Counted from the stretch's first letter, positions 27,172-37,194 are shown. The stretch: 62,434 nt of DNA from Bacteriovoracaceae bacterium (GCA_016784965.1 JADHTQ010000004.1:81990-144423), one strand, 5' to 3'. Notes: generated by a model not told the origin, from the letters alone. Translations and numbers: made by a program.

Positions 27172-30100
27172 TTAAGAGCAGCCAGTTGTCGCTCCACATG
27201 TATCACACTTTAAGCAAGATCCATTGCGCACAAGAGTTAAGGCCCCACAGTCATTACATGCATCGCCCTCATAACCTTTAATCTTGGCCATTTGCCGCTT
27301 CCTCTGCTCCTCAATCATGCCTGAATTTGTTTGCTTGGAAAAAACTTTTTGGGTGCTAACACTACTTCCACCCTCGGCGTGGTGCTCCTGGGTGGTGTTT
27401 TCCATAATGGCCAATAATGGCTCTTCGCCCTCTTCACCAGAAACAGCATCTGGCCTTATATCTTTGGGAGTAACGTGGACCAAATCAAAGCGGCCCAGAT
27501 AGTTCATAGCAATATCTCGAAAAATATAATCAATAACCGAAGTGGCCATCTTGACATTATCATGTCCACTTACCACGCCATTTGGTTCAAAGCGGGTAAA
27601 GGTAAACGCCTCTACAAACTCTTCAAGGGGCACGCCATATTGCAGTCCCAAAGAGATAGCGATTGAAAAACAGTTCATGAGCGAGCGGTATGCCGCCCCT
27701 TCTTTATGCATATCTATGAAAATTTCACCTAACTTACCATTTTCATACTCACCGGTTCGCAAGTATACTTTGTGGCCTGCAATCTTTACTTTTTGGGTAT
27801 ATCCCAAACGTCTATTGGGAAGAGCTTTTCTTTTGGTTACTTCCCGGTAGACAATTTTTTCCACAATTTTTTGGGCCACCTTTTCAATCTTTTGAGTCAT
27901 TGGCTCCTCATCTAAATCCATTAATGATAAGTCAACAAAAGTGGAAGCATTGAGGGGCTGAGAAAGTTTAGAACCATCTCGATATAGAGCATTTGCCTTG
28001 GTCATTAACTTCCAAGATAAATGGTAGGCATTACCTACATCCTCTACTGTACAGTCGGCCGCCATATTAATCGTTTTAGAAATGGCCCCAGAGATATATG
28101 GCTGTACCGCTGCCATCATCTCGATGTGACCACGGGGTGAAATAATTCTGGTTCCGTATCGTCCACACTTGCTGGCACAATCAAAAACTGCTAAGTGTTG
28201 CTCTTGCAAATGAGGAGCACCTTCTACCGTCATTGTGCCACATACATAGTTATTGGCAGCTTCGATGTCTTCGGCACTAAATCCCATACTCTGTAATACA
28301 TTTAACTCCGGTGAGTTTATCTGTTGATCAGTAAGCTTTAAGGTTTCTTTTAGATACTTGTCTCCAACTACAAAACGAGAGACCGCAAAGGTAATATCAA
28401 AGGCCCCGGACAATGATTTTTCAATTGTAGAAATGGTATCAATACTTAGGCCTTTGCTTTTGAGCATCTCATGATTGATTGTCTTACAACCGGAAAAACT
28501 CCCGTGTCCCACAGCATGCTTGACGATATCATCAATTTGAAACTTTTTATATCCTAGGTTTTTTAAGGCCCTTGGTACTGACTGATTGATAATTTTAAAG
28601 TATCCGCCACCTGCTAACTTTTTAAACTTTACTAGTGAAAAGTCAGGCTCAATACCAGTGGTATCACAATCCATCACAAGCCCCACAGTTCCTGTGGGGG
28701 CAACAACTGTCGACTGGGCATTTCTAAAGCCAAATTTTTCGCCACAGCTTTCGGCTTCTTGCCAAGCCTCCTTGGCCGCTTTTACTAAATAACTATCAGC
28801 TTTTGACTCTTGTAGTGGTACTGGTTTGACAGATAACCCAGAGTAGCTTTTGCCATCCAATGAGCCACCATTAACCGCAATGCGATGATTTTTAATTACT
28901 CGTTGCATGTGTCTTTTATTAGCCTCAAAGCGCTCAAATGCTCCATGTTCACCGGCAAGCAGCGCTGACATTTTATAGGCGGTCCCCCCCATAATAGCAG
29001 AGATGGCCGCGGCAACATTGCGTCCTTTTTCTGAATCATAGGGAAGTCCCATGACCATCAAAAGAGCACCAATATTGGCAAAACCCAACCCCAAAGTTCT
29101 ATATTGGAAAGAGCGCTGTGCAATCTCTTTTGAAGGAAATTGGGCCATTAACACTGAAATTTCAAGAACCATTGTCCAAAGCTCACAAGCATGAATAAAC
29201 TTATCCACTTCAAACATCTCAGTGACTGGATCGACAAACTTTAACAAATTTATAGATGCTAAATTACAAGCGGTATTGTCTAAAAACATGTATTCAGAAC
29301 ATGGATTAGAGGCATTTATCCTCCCATCTTCTGGACATGTATGCCAATCGTTGATGGTGTCATCAAACTGCAAACCTGGATCAGCGCAGTTCCAGGCCGC
29401 CTCACTTATTTGCCGCCAAAGCTTTTTGGCCTTGATCTTTTTAGAAACTTTTTTATCTGTTCTTCTTGTTAGCTCAAAATCTCCATCTTGCTCTAGCTGA
29501 GCAAAAAATTTGTTGGGAATGCGAATCGAGTTATTAGAATTTTGGCCAGACACTGTTTCATAGGCCTCTGAGTTCCAATCAGTATCGTACTCTTCAAATT
29601 CTATGCTAGTGATACCTTGCCTTGCCAAATCAATTACTCTGGCAATATAGTTCATGGGCACATGATCTCTATTTGCCTCTTTTAAGGCCCGCTTGAGGGC
29701 AGGATTGGTTTTGGGAAAAAAGCGCTGTTTGCCTTCAACTTGTCCAAGTGCAGTCATTATACTTTGTAGATGCTTTTTGCAAATTTTTGAACCTGCAACT
29801 AAAGCTGCAACTTTTCTTTCTTCTTTTGCTTTCCATCCGATAAATTCTTCAATATCGGGGTGGTCTAAATCTAATGAGACCATCTTGGCAGCTCTTCTTG
29901 TCGTTCCACCTGACTTTATGGCCCCTGCGGCCCGGTCTCCAATCTTTAAAAAAGACATCAGCCCCGAGGATTCTCCTCCACCGGCCAACCGCTCGCCAGC
30001 ACCACGAATAGCAGAAAAGTTGGTGCCTGTGCCCGAGCCAAATTTAAACAAACGGGCCTCGCGAGTCCAAAGATCCATAATCCCGCCCTCATTAACCAAA

Positions 30101-30669
30101 TCATCGTCAATGGACTGAATAAAGCAAGCATGGGGCTGTGGGCGCTCATATGCCGAAGTGGACTTTTTTAGCTCAGTAGTTTTTGGATCAACAAAGTAGT
30201 GACCCTGAGGCCTTCCTGTTAATCCATATGCGGTATTTAGACCGGTGTTAAACCACTGTGGTGAATTTGGTGCGGCCATTTGATTGGCCAGCATAAACTC
30301 CAACTCATCTTGAAAATTATCTGCGTCGTCGCTGCTATCAAAGTAGCTATATTTTTCTCCCCAATTTCGCCAACAACTTGCAAGCCTATTAAACACTTGC
30401 CTGGCATCGGTTTCTGCCCCAGTTACCACTTTATCAAATTCATCTAATATAACCTTGCCACTTCCATCTAATTGAGGCACTCCCGCTTTCCGGCAATATT
30501 TTTGAGCTATAATATCAGTGGCCACTTGAGACCACTGGGAAGGTACTGTTATCTCCATCGAGTTTGTGCCCGACCCGTCTTGATGGCGGATTTCACTCAC
30601 TCGTTTTTCAAATTCCATTTTATCGTAGGGTGATTTTCCCTTCTTGGTAAAAAATCTCTTTAGTTTCAA
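27172..30669 (-). CDS. nrdJ: Adenosylcobalamin-dependent (class II) ribonucleotide reductase
   Basis: The 1165-residue enzyme reduces ribonucleotides to deoxyribonucleotides with an adenosylcobalamin radical and needs no oxygen. Visible motifs include [19 protein letters not shown], the loop [13 protein letters not shown], the active-site segment [20 protein letters not shown] and [26 protein letters not shown]-type domain is near the end ([20 protein letters not shown]). A C-terminal zinc ribbon (CNDCGAL...[14 protein letters not shown]) probably shuttles reducing power. I prefer the TTG start at 30669, since AAGGAGAG lies just upstream. The ATG at 30702 adds 11 residues but has no ribosome site. 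The stop is 7 bp from the convergent lipoprotein stop, with no terminator between. No NrdR box or cobalamin riboswitch was convincing upstream. Confidence 0.93.
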   Translation of the reverse strand: MKLKRFFTKKGKSPYDKMEFEKRVSEIRHQDGSGTNSMEITVPSQWSQVATDIIAQKYCRKAGVPQLDGSGKVILDEFDKVVTGAETDARQVFNRLASCWRNWGEKYSYFDSSDDADNFQDELEFMLANQMAAPNSPQWFNTGLNTAYGLTGRPQGHYFVDPKTTELKKSTSAYERPQPHACFIQSIDDDLVNEGGIMDLWTREARLFKFGSGTGTNFSAIRGAGERLAGGGESSGLMSFLKIGDRAAGAIKSGGTTRRAAKMVSLDLDHPDIEEFIGWKAKEERKVAALVAGSKICKKHLQSIMTALGQVEGKQRFFPKTNPALKRALKEANRDHVPMNYIARVIDLARQGITSIEFEEYDTDWNSEAYETVSGQNSNNSIRIPNKFFAQLEQDGDFELTRRTDKKVSKKIKAKKLWRQISEAAWNCADPGLQFDDTINDWHTCPEDGRINASNPCSEYMFLDNTACNLASINLLKFVDPVTEMFEVDKFIHACELWTMVLEISVLMAQFPSKEIAQRSFQYRTLGLGFANIGALLMVMGLPYDSEKGRNVAAAISAIMGGTAYKMSALLAGEHGAFERFEANKRHMQRVIKNHRIAVNGGSLDGKSYSGLSVKPVPLQESKADSYLVKAAKEAWQEAESCGEKFGFRNAQSTVVAPTGTVGLVMDCDTTGIEPDFSLVKFKKLAGGGYFKIINQSVPRALKNLGYKKFQIDDIVKHAVGHGSFSGCKTINHEMLKSKGLSIDTISTIEKSLSGAFDITFAVSRFVVGDKYLKETLKLTDQQINSPELNVLQSMGFSAEDIEAANNYVCGTMTVEGAPHLQEQHLAVFDCASKCGRYGTRIISPRGHIEMMAAVQPYISGAISKTINMAADCTVEDVGNAYHLSWKLMTKANALYRDGSKLSQPLNASTFVDLSLMDLDEEPMTQKIEKVAQKIVEKIVYREVTKRKALPNRRLGYTQKVKIAGHKVYLRTGEYENGKLGEIFIDMHKEGAAYRSLMNCFSIAISLGLQYGVPLEEFVEAFTFTRFEPNGVVSGHDNVKMATSVIDYIFRDIAMNYLGRFDLVHVTPKDIRPDAVSGEEGEEPLLAIMENTTQEHHAEGGSSVSTQKVFSKQTNSGMIEEQRKRQMAKIKGYEGDACNDCGALTLVRNGSCLKCDTCGATTGCS

Positions 30670-30924
30670 AATCTCTCTCCTTGATGTTTCTCGCGCGTGC
30701 AATTTTAAAATGTTTTGATCTTAATATGAAATCAGCCACACATCTTTTCGTCAACAATAAAAACACAACATCTTGTTACCTTTGACCGCCAAAAGTTTGA
30801 CGACATACAAGATATAGCGGTGTGCACCTGGTGTTGTATTAGAACCGACAGTTTTTAGAATTTGGCCTTACTTAAAAAATTTAAGTACCATAATATTTAA
30901 AAAAATATAGGAGACTCACAGCGC

Positions 30925-31680
30925 ATGTCAAATACATTTAGCAAGACAATTCAATTTAGTTTTTACCTAGCGCTGCATATAGCCTGCTTTTCAAGCGTCA
31001 GTTTATGCAATGAAATAATCACGCAAAACCCCGAAGAGTGCCCCCGTGGATCAATTTGCAACAAAAAAACAGCCCAATTATATAGAGGATGGATTAACCA
31101 ACTAAAAAACCTAAAAGAAGATGGCCCAAACCAACACATAGAAATTTTCAAAGATAAATATGGTATTCCGTTTAAAGTTTGGAAGAAAAAATCCAAGCAG
31201 CAGGACAAAGATCTATCCATAATTTCCTGGCACTCCATCTGTAGACATCACTTAGACAAAGAAGGAAAGACCGACTTATTTCGTGCAGAAATATTTATAA
31301 AAAATCTATCCACTCCGCTTCCAAAGAATATCTTCATCGAAAAGGCGTACCTCCTGTTGGGAGATGGCAAGGTAACAACCTACTTCATTCCAAGAAATGA
31401 GCGCCCCATGTTGATAAAAAATGACAAACTGACTTTTATAGATGAAGTAGATGGAATATATTACAGCGTCCAAATTGCCCCCGATGGCAACTTCACTGTT
31501 GTACCAGCAATTATCGATGACCACTCACTAACAAAAGCAAAATGCCCTCCTAAGCTTGTTGAGCTTTTTAAGCAGAAGCCCCAAATGAAAAACATTTACA
31601 GCAGATACTCCTGTAATAATATTTGGGTCTCAAATTTAAAAGAGTATCGGCCCATTTTATTTGGGCATAGTTGTCATTAA
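30925..31680 (+). CDS. Secreted protein of unknown function
   Basis: The 251-residue protein starts at ATG 30925, with TAGGAGA upstream. A signal peptide of about 28 residues ends SVSLCN. The mature protein has six or so cysteines (EECPRGSICN near the start, SICRHH, AKCPPK, YSCNN, GHSCH at the very end) and a beta-rich centre. No family is recognised. The even spread of cysteines suggests disulfides in the periplasm or outside the cell. It is the last chromosomal gene before tRNA-Pro and the integrated element. Confidence 0.65.
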   Translation: MSNTFSKTIQFSFYLALHIACFSSVSLCNEIITQNPEECPRGSICNKKTAQLYRGWINQLKNLKEDGPNQHIEIFKDKYGIPFKVWKKKSKQQDKDLSIISWHSICRHHLDKEGKTDLFRAEIFIKNLSTPLPKNIFIEKAYLLLGDGKVTTYFIPRNERPMLIKNDKLTFIDEVDGIYYSVQIAPDGNFTVVPAIIDDHSLTKAKCPPKLVELFKQKPQMKNIYSRYSCNNIWVSNLKEYRPILFGHSCH

Positions 31681-31709
31681 TATCTGCTTTAAAATCTTGT
31701 AGAAGGTGG

Positions 31710-31738
31710 TTGCCAAAGTTAAAAGTTTTTCTTAATGT
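31710..31738 (+). promoter_or_regulatory. Promoter of tRNA-Pro
   Basis: TTGCCA (31710-31715) and TAATGT (31733-31738) are 17 bp apart and 44 bp upstream of the tRNA. The -10 is imperfect, so confidence is moderate. Confidence 0.45.
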
Positions 31739-31782
31739 ATGGGCGTACTATACGTTTTTTCCCAACTAGTCATACTATCATT

Positions 31783-31859
31783 CGGAGCGTAGCGCAGCTT
31801 GGTAGCGCATCTGCTTTGGGAGCAGAGGGTCGGAGGTTCAAATCCTCTCGCTCCGACCA
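31783..31859 (+). tRNA. tRNA-Pro (anticodon UGG), attachment site of the element
   Basis: The 77-nt cloverleaf has acceptor stem CGGAGCG/CGCTCCG, D stem GCGC/GCGC, anticodon stem TCTGC/GCAGA with loop TTTGGGA (anticodon TGG), T arm GGAGG-TTCAAAT-CCTCT, discriminator A and encoded CCA. A tyrosine-recombinase gene ends 74 bp beyond it, so the 3' half is the likely attL core. I found no second copy of this 3' end elsewhere in the window. Confidence 0.95.
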
Positions 31860-31932
31860 CTTAAAACCCTGAAATCATTGATCTTTTGAGAGAAAAATAG
31901 CTTTCTTTTTTACCTCTAAAATCCGCTGACAG

Positions 31933-33237
31933 TTATATGACAGTTGAAGCTACTTTTTTTTGAAGCGGACGAATGAACTTTAGTAGATTTGTTCCTTCAC
32001 TACTTTGAAGTTTTGCCCTCAATTTTAAAATCTCACTATCAACTTGACCCGCATAGTTAGAGTTGTTGACGTTAACGCTATTGCCAAGTTGCTGACTCCT
32101 CATTTCATCATTTAGGCCTCTAAACTGCTTAGCTTCTACATTCCATGTCCTTCTCAGATCATGCCTAACAAAACAATCAGGGCCACTATGGGGTAATCCT
32201 GCGGCCTTTAGTAGTGACTTCCAGGTTTTTTTAATATTATCGACTCTTCTCCATCCTCCTGGGTTTTGTTCATTATAATCTCTGACAGCAAAAACAAAAT
32301 TGGCCAAGTGAGGAGTAGAATCACTTGAGGTATATCCCACAGTCTGATGTCTTGGTAAATATTCCAAGATTTCTAATGCGGTTGGACTTAAATAGACCTC
32401 TCTTTCTTTCCCCCATTTGGGTTTCCATCCCATACCATATTTTGTAGGGCACTTAGGCTTGTACTTGATATACCAAATACCGTCTTGAATATCATTCCAT
32501 TCTAAATGAAACGCCTCCCCTACTCTACATCCTGTCTCTCGCAACCAAAGAAAAAATGCTTTCATTTCAAAACCATTCTGAGAGAAAAATGGTGTTTGCA
32601 TTACTTTTTTTATTTCTTCCTGTCCAAAAGTAATGGATCTAGTTTTTTCCTCATTATTGATCCTAATTTGCTTAATGTCTGCAACCGGATTAATATTTAT
32701 TTTTTTATTATCCTTAAGCCAATTGAATACTTTTCTGACTGTGGCAAAGTGACCCAACGATGTTGAAGGTGCAATTTCACCCTTACTAATCATTTTAATT
32801 AAAGTATTTTTGTAATCAATAATATGGGAATCTTTAATTTGATGGATGTAGTTGATAGAAAATTTCTCTTTAAAAAAAGCAAATCTCTTAGGTAAGATTG
32901 ACCGTTCATTTTCTCTATTCTTTGGTGATTTTCCAATAAAAGTAACTTCCATGTATTCCTTTAAAGCATCATCTATCGTTAAAGATCTCTTATCCACCCT
33001 TGCCATATATTTGTTGTACTCCTTCTGTGTTAATTGGCCTCTTAACAAATCCGTAGTTTTTAAACGCAAAATATTTTTCGCCTTCTTTTCAGAAGTACCT
33101 TTAGATAAATACAAGGCCATACGGATTTTGTCAGATGCAGGAAGATTGTACTCTACAACCCATTTTTCACGATCTTTACGATAAAAACAAGTCGCTTTTG
33201 GATTATAATCTAATTGTACTTCAATTTCATAAATCAT
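31933..33237 (-). CDS. Tyrosine recombinase (integrase) of the element
   Basis: The 434-residue protein has an N-terminal arm-binding region (about 1-75), a SAM-like core-binding domain (about 85-185) and a catalytic domain. Catalytic residues seen: Arg238 in ETGCRVGEAF, a likely Lys277 in PKWGKEREV, His359 and Arg362 in VRHDLRRTW, and the nucleophile Tyr395 in NNSNYAGQ. The usual second His (LGHS) is Asn386 (LGNS), an uncommon but tolerated change. The gene reads toward tRNA-Pro and stops 74 bp from it. Two TGACAGTT copies 13 bp apart overlap its 3' end and may be arm sites. It would catalyse integration into and excision from the tRNA. Confidence 0.9.
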   Translation of the reverse strand: MIYEIEVQLDYNPKATCFYRKDREKWVVEYNLPASDKIRMALYLSKGTSEKKAKNILRLKTTDLLRGQLTQKEYNKYMARVDKRSLTIDDALKEYMEVTFIGKSPKNRENERSILPKRFAFFKEKFSINYIHQIKDSHIIDYKNTLIKMISKGEIAPSTSLGHFATVRKVFNWLKDNKKININPVADIKQIRINNEEKTRSITFGQEEIKKVMQTPFFSQNGFEMKAFFLWLRETGCRVGEAFHLEWNDIQDGIWYIKYKPKCPTKYGMGWKPKWGKEREVYLSPTALEILEYLPRHQTVGYTSSDSTPHLANFVFAVRDYNEQNPGGWRRVDNIKKTWKSLLKAAGLPHSGPDCFVRHDLRRTWNVEAKQFRGLNDEMRSQQLGNSVNVNNSNYAGQVDSEILKLRAKLQSSEGTNLLKFIRPLQKKVASTVI

Positions 33238-33251
33238 ATGTCTTACTCCTT

Positions 33252-33599
33252 TTAAAGTTCCCGATAACCTTTAACTTTCCTTGAGTTTAAAAAATTATCG
33301 AGATCACTTTTTGTAAAAGTAAGACCGTTTCTTCCGATTTGATAAAACGATAACATTTTTGATCGTAGAGCATAGTTTCTAATTGTGTTTCTACCTGCTC
33401 CTTGTGGATCAGATAAACGCAGATAGGTCGCTGCTTCTACTTCATTAAATATATCGTGTTTTAAAATTATTTGTAGTTTTATATATTTATCTAAAAGACT
33501 TTCAATAAAACTCAAAACAATTGGTGTTTTATCCTCATCTGTTAATGGTATCTTTATTAAATTGTCAAAGAGCGAATCTTGTTTTAAAGGGTCTACCAT
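33252..33599 (-). CDS. Excisionase/MerR-type helix-turn-helix protein
   Basis: The 115-residue protein lies 14 bp upstream of the integrase gene in the same direction. The C-terminal half has an excisionase-type winged helix: FNEVEAATYLRLSDPQGAGR, then NTIRNYALRSKMLSFYQIGR and the strand-helix GLTFTKSDLDNFLNSRKV. Such proteins bend DNA at attachment sites and favour excision. The N-terminal half (PLKQDSLFDNLIKIPLTDED) is not recognised. Position and fold support a recombination directionality factor, but plain repressors share this fold. Confidence 0.65.
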   Translation of the reverse strand: MVDPLKQDSLFDNLIKIPLTDEDKTPIVLSFIESLLDKYIKLQIILKHDIFNEVEAATYLRLSDPQGAGRNTIRNYALRSKMLSFYQIGRNGLTFTKSDLDNFLNSRKVKGYREL

Positions 33600-33659
33600 A
33601 CCATTGTCTCCTTAAAAACTCTTTAAATTATTACGAAAATTTCGACTTACTAGAGAATT

Positions 33660-33950
33660 TTATAAGACCTCTCGTCTGCATCTTTGAAGATACAGTTGAT
33701 ACTCTCTCTGGTACTTGGTGAGATATTCCTCTTTAGATCTTGGATGGTGTTGCTTTTTATTTCTTCTAATCTTTGAATAGATCCATCTTATAAATCTAAA
33801 TGGCATCTCAATTATAGTGCCAATAATATAAGCGGATGCAATAAGTAACTTTGCAATTATCTTGGCCACAAGCCAAATCACGGCCAACACACAAAGTTCA
33901 AATACAAAATAAATTGTCAGTAATAAAAGCGGTAATCCTATAATATCCAT
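33660..33950 (-). CDS. Small membrane protein of the element
   Basis: The 96-residue protein has two hydrophobic stretches (IIGLPLLLLTIYFVFELCVL and a second ending YIIGTIIEM), then a very basic tail (RWIYSKIRRNKKQHHPRSKE) ending in YQREYQLYLQRCRREVL. No family is recognised. GGGAG lies directly against the ATG, so the start may be slightly off. It sits between SSB and the excisionase-like gene, reading the same way. A membrane helper in conjugation or a regulator are both possible. Confidence 0.5.
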   Translation of the reverse strand: MDIIGLPLLLLTIYFVFELCVLAVIWLVAKIIAKLLIASAYIIGTIIEMPFRFIRWIYSKIRRNKKQHHPRSKEEYLTKYQREYQLYLQRCRREVL

Positions 33951-34026
33951 CTCCCTAGGTTATCACCAAGTACCTTTTTAGATCAAGGCCGATTTTAAGC
34001 AATCTTTAGCAAGTCCATAAAATTAA

Positions 34027-34410
34027 CTAAGTACACACTTCCTTTGGTGAATCCTTTTCATCATCCCATGCAACTTTGATAGTAAGTTTATGCATAAGAC
34101 GAATCTTTATCGCATCAATAAATGCCGTTACCCTTTGATGTCCCTCCTTGTCTGACCATTTGTTATACTTAAGATGCCCTGTCACAAAAATTAAATCGCC
34201 AACTTTATACGATTCACTAACCTTATGGGCCTGAGCCCCCCAGGCGACAATTTTGTGCCATACTTGATTTGCAGTAAAACTGCCTCTGTCATCAGCTTTG
34301 TAGTGATCTTCTGCTACAGAGAAATTAATAACCATTTTTTGATTGCTCGTTTCTCTAAGCTCATCGATTCTCCCGATCCTTCCAAAAATGTTAACGTTGC
34401 CATATATCAT
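34027..34410 (-). CDS. ssb: Single-stranded DNA-binding protein
   Basis: The 127-residue protein with GGAGG upstream carries one OB-fold of the bacterial SSB family: NVNIFGRIGRIDELRETSNQ, INFSVAEDHY, VWHKIVAWGAQAHKVSESYK, VGDLIFVTGHLKYNKWSDKE and a final FIDAIKIRLM. It binds single strands exposed during replication or transfer. The C-terminus (DDEKDSPKEVCT) is short and lacks the acidic DxxxF tip of chromosomal SSB, so recruitment of partners may differ. SSB genes are common in ICEs and plasmids. Confidence 0.88.
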   Translation of the reverse strand: MIYGNVNIFGRIGRIDELRETSNQKMVINFSVAEDHYKADDRGSFTANQVWHKIVAWGAQAHKVSESYKVGDLIFVTGHLKYNKWSDKEGHQRVTAFIDAIKIRLMHKLTIKVAWDDEKDSPKEVCT

Positions 34411-34436
34411 GTTTGCCCTCCTGTATTTTTAGTTTT

Positions 34437-34841
34437 TCACAATGTAATTTCTAGATATTTTTTTGCCTCCTTAGGTGATAATGTCCTTAAAACATCTACT
34501 GCAAAGTCCTCAGTTGATAGTGTCTCTCCTTTGTCTTTGTTGTAATTATCAGTCCAAATTGATAGTTTATCTTTCTTTGAAAGAGTGCTGACTTTTAGCT
34601 CAAGTAGATCCGAGTCATTTAGTTTTTTGACACTCGCTTTAAAAAGATCGGCCTTTTTTATTTTTGTCTCCTTACTATTTTTATTGGTTTTTAGTTCTAA
34701 CTCCTCCAAAAGCTGGTACGTCTTTCGATCACTTTCAATATCCAAATTAAAATCAATTTTTACTGACTTAATCTTTTTTGGTACTGACTTTTTGGTATTT
34801 TGGTTCTTAGGAATTTCATTTGATGGTTTGGGATCGTACAT
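34437..34841 (-). CDS. Hypothetical protein of the element
   Basis: The 134-residue, Lys-rich protein starts at ATG 34841, behind AAGGAG. The N-terminal third is a charged, disordered-looking stretch (KPSNEIPKNQNTKKSVPKKI). The rest is predicted mainly helical, with KLNDSDLLELKVSTLSKKDK and AVDVLRTLSPKEAKKYLEI. No family is recognised. It lies next to the putative origin region and 26 bp upstream of ssb in one operon, so a role in DNA processing is possible, without direct evidence. Confidence 0.55.
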   Translation of the reverse strand: MYDPKPSNEIPKNQNTKKSVPKKIKSVKIDFNLDIESDRKTYQLLEELELKTNKNSKETKIKKADLFKASVKKLNDSDLLELKVSTLSKKDKLSIWTDNYNKDKGETLSTEDFAVDVLRTLSPKEAKKYLEITL

Positions 34842-35383
34842 ATATTCTCCTTGTTAAAGGGATTATGAAGTTGAGCTTTGAAAATTTAAGTTACAGAAAC
34901 GCTGTCGCATAGTTTTTGATAAAAGAAATGAATAGTATTTCGACATAAGGCCGGCCGCCAAACTTTGTTATGATGCTGTTACTTTCTCCGGCCGAGAACA
35001 AACCAGATTTGCATTGAAACTTCATTGAACTTTGCAAACCATAGAACTTTCGATTCATGCCACCAACTTCGCTCAGCGCATCAGCGTTCCGCTCCCCCCA
35101 CCCCCCACTACCTATACTACTTATACTTACTACTACCCATATACTTATACACAACACACTATTTAATATTATTACTTTACTAGAGTAGATTATTGACCAC
35201 TTTACCCGTAATTTATGGAGTGGGAGAGTGGTCAAAAATCGGAACGCAGATAAACTAATAATATTAGGATGTTGGGTGCTGCTATTTGTATAGAGAGCAG
35301 TAGTCGTCAAGTAGTGAAGATTTAGTCGCGAGCTAGTAACGAGAGAGTTGGGATGGGTTAATGAGCTATTGAAGATGTCGGAG
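34842..35383. other. 542-bp origin-like region (candidate oriT)
   Basis: No credible gene lies here. Two nested inverted repeats share a centre near 35215: an 11-bp outer pair (35164-35174, TAATATTATTA, with 35256-35266) and a 9-bp inner pair (35193-35201, TTGACCACT, with 35227-35235). Left of them is a 91-nt tract without a single G (35092-35182). To the right the strand turns G-rich and C-poor, so base skew switches across the repeats. Such a skew switch with dyads is typical of transfer or replication origins. The neighbouring replication-relaxation-like gene and ssb support this. Confidence 0.5.
35164..35266. repeat. Nested inverted repeats of the origin-like region
   Basis: The outer pair TAATATTATTA/TAATAATATTA is exact over 11 bp with an 81-bp gap. 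The inner pair TTGACCACT/AGTGGTCAA is exact over 9 bp with a 25-bp loop. Their centres (35215 and 35214) coincide within one base, which chance would rarely give. Confidence 0.65.
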
Positions 35384-36124
35384 CTAAAAATCAAAATAGT
35401 TTCCTAGCTTTTTCACATTTCCATCATAACAACATTCAGAGTCAACAATAGTATCTGCAATTACTTGGAGATTTGGATGATAAAAAAACATAATTGTTTT
35501 TCTTAAATCACTCCACACATCAGGTTTTAGGTCATCTTTTAGGCCTACCAAGAATCTATTGTATGCATGATATATCTTTTTATCTTCAAATCCATAAAGG
35601 GCCAAATCGTAATAATCTGATTCATTGTAGTTTTTAAATTTTGAAGTTACCCTCTGCCTATACTTTTGAGTTAGCTCAATTTCAAGACCTACCACAATTT
35701 TCTGTGTCTTTGCTGTGCAATAAAGAATGGCATCGGGATCAATTGCATTGGCCTTGTTTAACTCACTTGGATCATTAATTTCATGTGAAAAGTATGCATC
35801 ATGTACCTTTGTGAGTTTTAGCATCTCTCTTGTGACTCTGCTTGTGGCAACTTCATGAGCAATTGTGCTGTAGTCAAGAGATTCAATCTGTTTGTTACCA
35901 ACCAGCTTGATGCCTTTATTAGAAAGAAACAATAGCTTCTTTTTATAGTGACCATCAAAAAATGACTTTACAATTTCACGTTCTTCAAGTTTTGCAACTA
36001 TTTTGCCAAATGTCGTTCTGTGAATATTTTTATCAACCTCCTTGTGCAGTTCTTGGAAATGAAGCACTCTCCATTTACCCAGAGTGTTTATAATTTTCCT
36101 CTCTCGTGGATTAATGTTATACAT
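35384..36124 (-). CDS. Replication-relaxation-like protein
   Basis: About 246 residues from ATG 36124, which has GGAG at better spacing than ATG 36130. A winged-helix N-terminus (NTLGKWRVLHFQELHKEVDK, then TFGKIVAKLEEREIVKSF) is followed by LLFLSNKGIKLVG. The second half has IDPDAILYCTAKTQKIVVGL, then EIELTQK and KNYNESDYYDLALYGFEDKK, resembling the Replic_Relax family found on Gram-positive and other conjugative plasmids. There, these proteins take part in relaxation or nicking of plasmid DNA. No other relaxase is visible in the window, so this is the best candidate for the DNA-processing step, but no nicking tyrosine motif can be asserted. Confidence 0.5.
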   Translation of the reverse strand: MYNINPRERKIINTLGKWRVLHFQELHKEVDKNIHRTTFGKIVAKLEEREIVKSFFDGHYKKKLLFLSNKGIKLVGNKQIESLDYSTIAHEVATSRVTREMLKLTKVHDAYFSHEINDPSELNKANAIDPDAILYCTAKTQKIVVGLEIELTQKYRQRVTSKFKNYNESDYYDLALYGFEDKKIYHAYNRFLVGLKDDLKPDVWSDLRKTIMFFYHPNLQVIADTIVDSECCYDGNVKKLGNYFDF

Positions 36125-36142
36125 ACACATCTCCTAAAATTT

Positions 36143-37153
36143 TTAATAAATATTTTTACCGCCGCTACTTTGCGGTGATGTTTTCTTGCTTATTTCATCT
36201 GCCTTTGATACCGTCGCTTCCATTTTCTGATCAACACTCCTTTGAATTTCTTTAAAGACCATACTTTTTCGTGTATCTCTAAAATTTACTAGTTCAACTC
36301 TAAAAGGATTCCACCTTACTAGAATTCCTTTTCCTACAGGCATTCTTTTAAACAAGTTCGGTGAACAGAAAAATTTTTGCACATCTCTAGTACTCCCTTT
36401 TGTTTGGATTTCTCCATCTTCCATAACATTTGTCTCTTTTGTTGACTCAAATGTACCAATTAGGCTTGATAAAAATTCTGCATTTCTACTAACTGCTTGC
36501 TTGAAAATAATAAGATTTGAGCTGGTACTTTCAATTATGGCCTCTTTAATATTTTCGGAAACTCGATCAAGGTCACTGATGCTTTGAATACATGTCGTAC
36601 ACTGTACACCACTAGAACGACACTTATTTAGCAGCTCAATGAAGTCTGGAACTATAATTGATCCCGTCTCATCAAAATATACCGATAATGGATTATTGAT
36701 AGAGATGTGAGAGTCTGCATAAATTGTCTGGTAAAGATCGGAATGATAAAGTAGTTCACCTAAAAATATCTTACCTACACTTCTGGCAATATCTCCAAAA
36801 CCTTGAGTTGGAAGTCCAATGTAAAGACACGCTTTCTCCTTTCTTATTTTCGTAATTGTTAATGCGTCATTCTTACTTACATTAAACAATTTACCAAAAC
36901 TTGAATGGTTAATTCTTTCGAGCTGATTTATTAGTCCTACTAATTCCTTTTTTTGTTCCTGGTATCCGAGAATTGTTTTATACAACCCTTTTAATTCATC
37001 CTGCAATACAACCTTATTCTCCCCTTTTGCTTTATTGATTTCGACCAATATATTTGCAATTTGTCTTTCTTTTTGCTGTATGTCGAACTCATAAGAACAA
37101 TGTTTGAGAAGATTATTAAATGTAATAGTTGTATTTTCCCTCTTAAGCCTAAT
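36143..37153 (-). pseudogene. VirD4/TraD-type coupling protein, C-terminal part
   Basis: This is the 3' two-thirds of a coupling-protein gene cut by a 2991-bp transposon. The frame runs from the target duplicate (ATTAGG, 37153-37148) through IRLKRENTTITFNNLL to the stop at 36143. It holds the Walker B region NPLSVYFDETGSIIVPDF and the T4CP segment CRSSGVQCTTCIQSISDLDR. Separate translation could begin at TTG 37048, but the Walker A half would be missing. Coupling proteins are hexameric inner-membrane ATPases that hand the relaxosome to the secretion channel. Joined to the 5' part through one copy of ATTAGG, the frame is intact (547 residues). Confidence 0.85.
37148..37153. repeat. Target-site duplication, left copy (CCTAAT)
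   Basis: CCTAAT directly abuts the TGT end of the transposon. The second copy is at 40145-40150. Deleting the element and one copy rejoins the coupling-protein frame exactly (codons ATC ATT AGG CTT AAG on the minus strand), which proves the boundaries. Confidence 0.9.
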
Positions 37154-37194
37154 TGTAGTGTAAATATACCTTTTGTGCTTTTGTAACTATTTCA

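Noticed and set aside
30780-30830. NrdR boxes or a cobalamin riboswitch upstream of nrdJ
   Set aside because: Loose ACACC...TTGT and ACAAGATGTTGTGT motifs exist, but neither spacing nor symmetry fits NrdR, and no B12-box sequence was seen.
34891-35394. A 167-codon open frame on the minus strand across the origin-like region
   Set aside because: Low-complexity Ser/Ile/Leu sequence that follows from the skewed bases; it overlaps a better gene and lacks a ribosome site and family features.
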